Source of the DNA: Lytechinus pictus
Lineage: Eukaryota > Echinodermata > Echinoidea > Temnopleuroida > Toxopneustidae
DNA: 64,000 nucleotides
Direction: 5' to 3'
NCBI RefSeq assembly: GCF_037042905.1
Contig: NC_087262.1
Location: forward strand, 10,369,501 to 10,433,500
Shown: positions 63,262 to 64,000 of the stretch, piece after piece
How positions within the stretch are numbered: the first letter of the stretch is position 1
How the letters are laid out: every line of letters starts with the position of its first letter
Program-made: the position numbers and the translations under genes
Notes under the pieces: generated by a model
The model's input: the letters and a program-made list of their open reading frames with translations, nothing else
What the model was told of the DNA's origin: nothing
Database searches by the model: none

Positions 63262-64000
63262 AGACCCAGGCCTGTATTCTGAAGTCAGTTTTAACTTTAG
63301 ACCATGGTCTAACTCTGTATGTTCTGTACAGTTCTATGTAAAAAATTGCTGCACAAGTGAAATTTTGTGTAGCTGTCATAAAATTATTAGTGGAGCGAAT
63401 TGCGATGCAATACCAGGAAAATTATTTCCTGTGTCTCAATTTTTTTCCCTGACAGAATTGTTATTTTATCAATAACTTACAATACATGAATATTTGCGCC
63501 TGGAGACGGATTTTTTAATGCGCCATTTGAAAGATTGGCATGTGGCTGATCTGTTATCAGCAGTAGGGCTTTTGGCCTACATGTATATTCTACATGTACA
63601 TTGTACATGTACATGTAGTATGATAACAGGCACACACCACAATGTACACATTGACCACAACACAAAGTTATCAAAGATTTGAATGTGCAATGCCATACTA
63701 GTAGAGTGTGGTGCCTATAAACATTCAATGTACATATACATGTACATAAGAAGTGCTACATATACAGTGTGATACATGATGTGAACATTATATGTATGTA
63801 CTGTAGTAACAATGCCGTGGCTTTTTTCCGCATGCTTTGTTTATGCATTGTATTTTAATTTATGGACTGAAACTGCAGAGTAGTATAAACATGTATTAAA
63901 GTCAAAATGTCTGTGAACCCGAGACTAATTTGTCAAGCACAGTGAGAATGCACCACCCATAGTACACAAAGAGTTGACCTATAAAGTAGAGGTCACTTCC
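63262..64000. other. Right edge of window, KAT6 intron
   Basis: 63391-63428 (TGGAGCGAATTGCGATGC, ATACCAGGAAAATTATT) resembles 56643-56679, a short dispersed repeat. TACATGTACATGTA words cluster at 63578-63620 and 63731. No exon seen. Confidence 0.5.

Overview
This is a gene-poor, AT-rich animal window that looks like a sea urchin (echinoid) genome. The evidence is spliced genes with long introns, tRNA-derived SINEs, very dense foldback MITEs, frequent TACATGTA and TAGGCCTA words, and ADK and KAT6 proteins close to the deuterostome forms. The species cannot be fixed from sequence alone. Only two protein-coding genes are supported, both on the + strand. Almost all other open reading frames are chance ORFs in introns, repeats or microsatellites.

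Gene 1 is adenosine kinase (ADK). Ten coding exons between 4789 and 20380 give a 343-residue protein with every splice phase consistent and the catalytic motif intact. Gene 2 is a KAT6 (MOZ/MORF) MYST-family histone acetyltransferase. Only its first coding exon (47425-48111) lies in the window. It encodes the N-terminal winged-helix and H15 domains and ends in a phase-0 donor, and the rest of the gene lies beyond 64000. ADK followed by KAT6 on the same strand is also the order of ADK and KAT6B on human chromosome 10, so this looks like old conserved microsynteny.

Layout. 1-1190: AT-rich tandem array. 1739-1831: perfect 43-bp-arm hairpin. About 2335-2885 (minus): decayed LINE reverse-transcriptase tail. 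4431-20380: ADK, with introns packed with foldback elements, SINEs, a 1.1-kb (ATC)n tract and a relic copy of exon 8. 20.4-31.2 kb: intergenic, with MITEs, a (GAT/GGT)n tract, CTCF-like motifs and degenerate tandem arrays. About 31.18-31.69 kb: a candidate CCAAT-rich KAT6 promoter and noncoding first exon. 31.7-47.4 kb: putative KAT6 5' intron, including an apparently perfect 383-bp tandem duplication, a TIR element carrying four DR1 nuclear-receptor-type sites, and a SINE-MITE-MITE pile-up. 48.1-64 kb: KAT6 intron, ending in a 2.2-kb element with a 110-bp array and higher-order repeat structure.

The most notable non-genic signal is a set of TTAA-bounded foldback elements beginning TTAAAGG, in several families, nested and abutting. 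They resemble Kolobok-type MITEs. Others are a transposon that carries perfect DR1 elements, and a transposon-like unit whose body is a higher-order satellite. All coordinates come from reading by eye; repeat boundaries are approximate unless stated.
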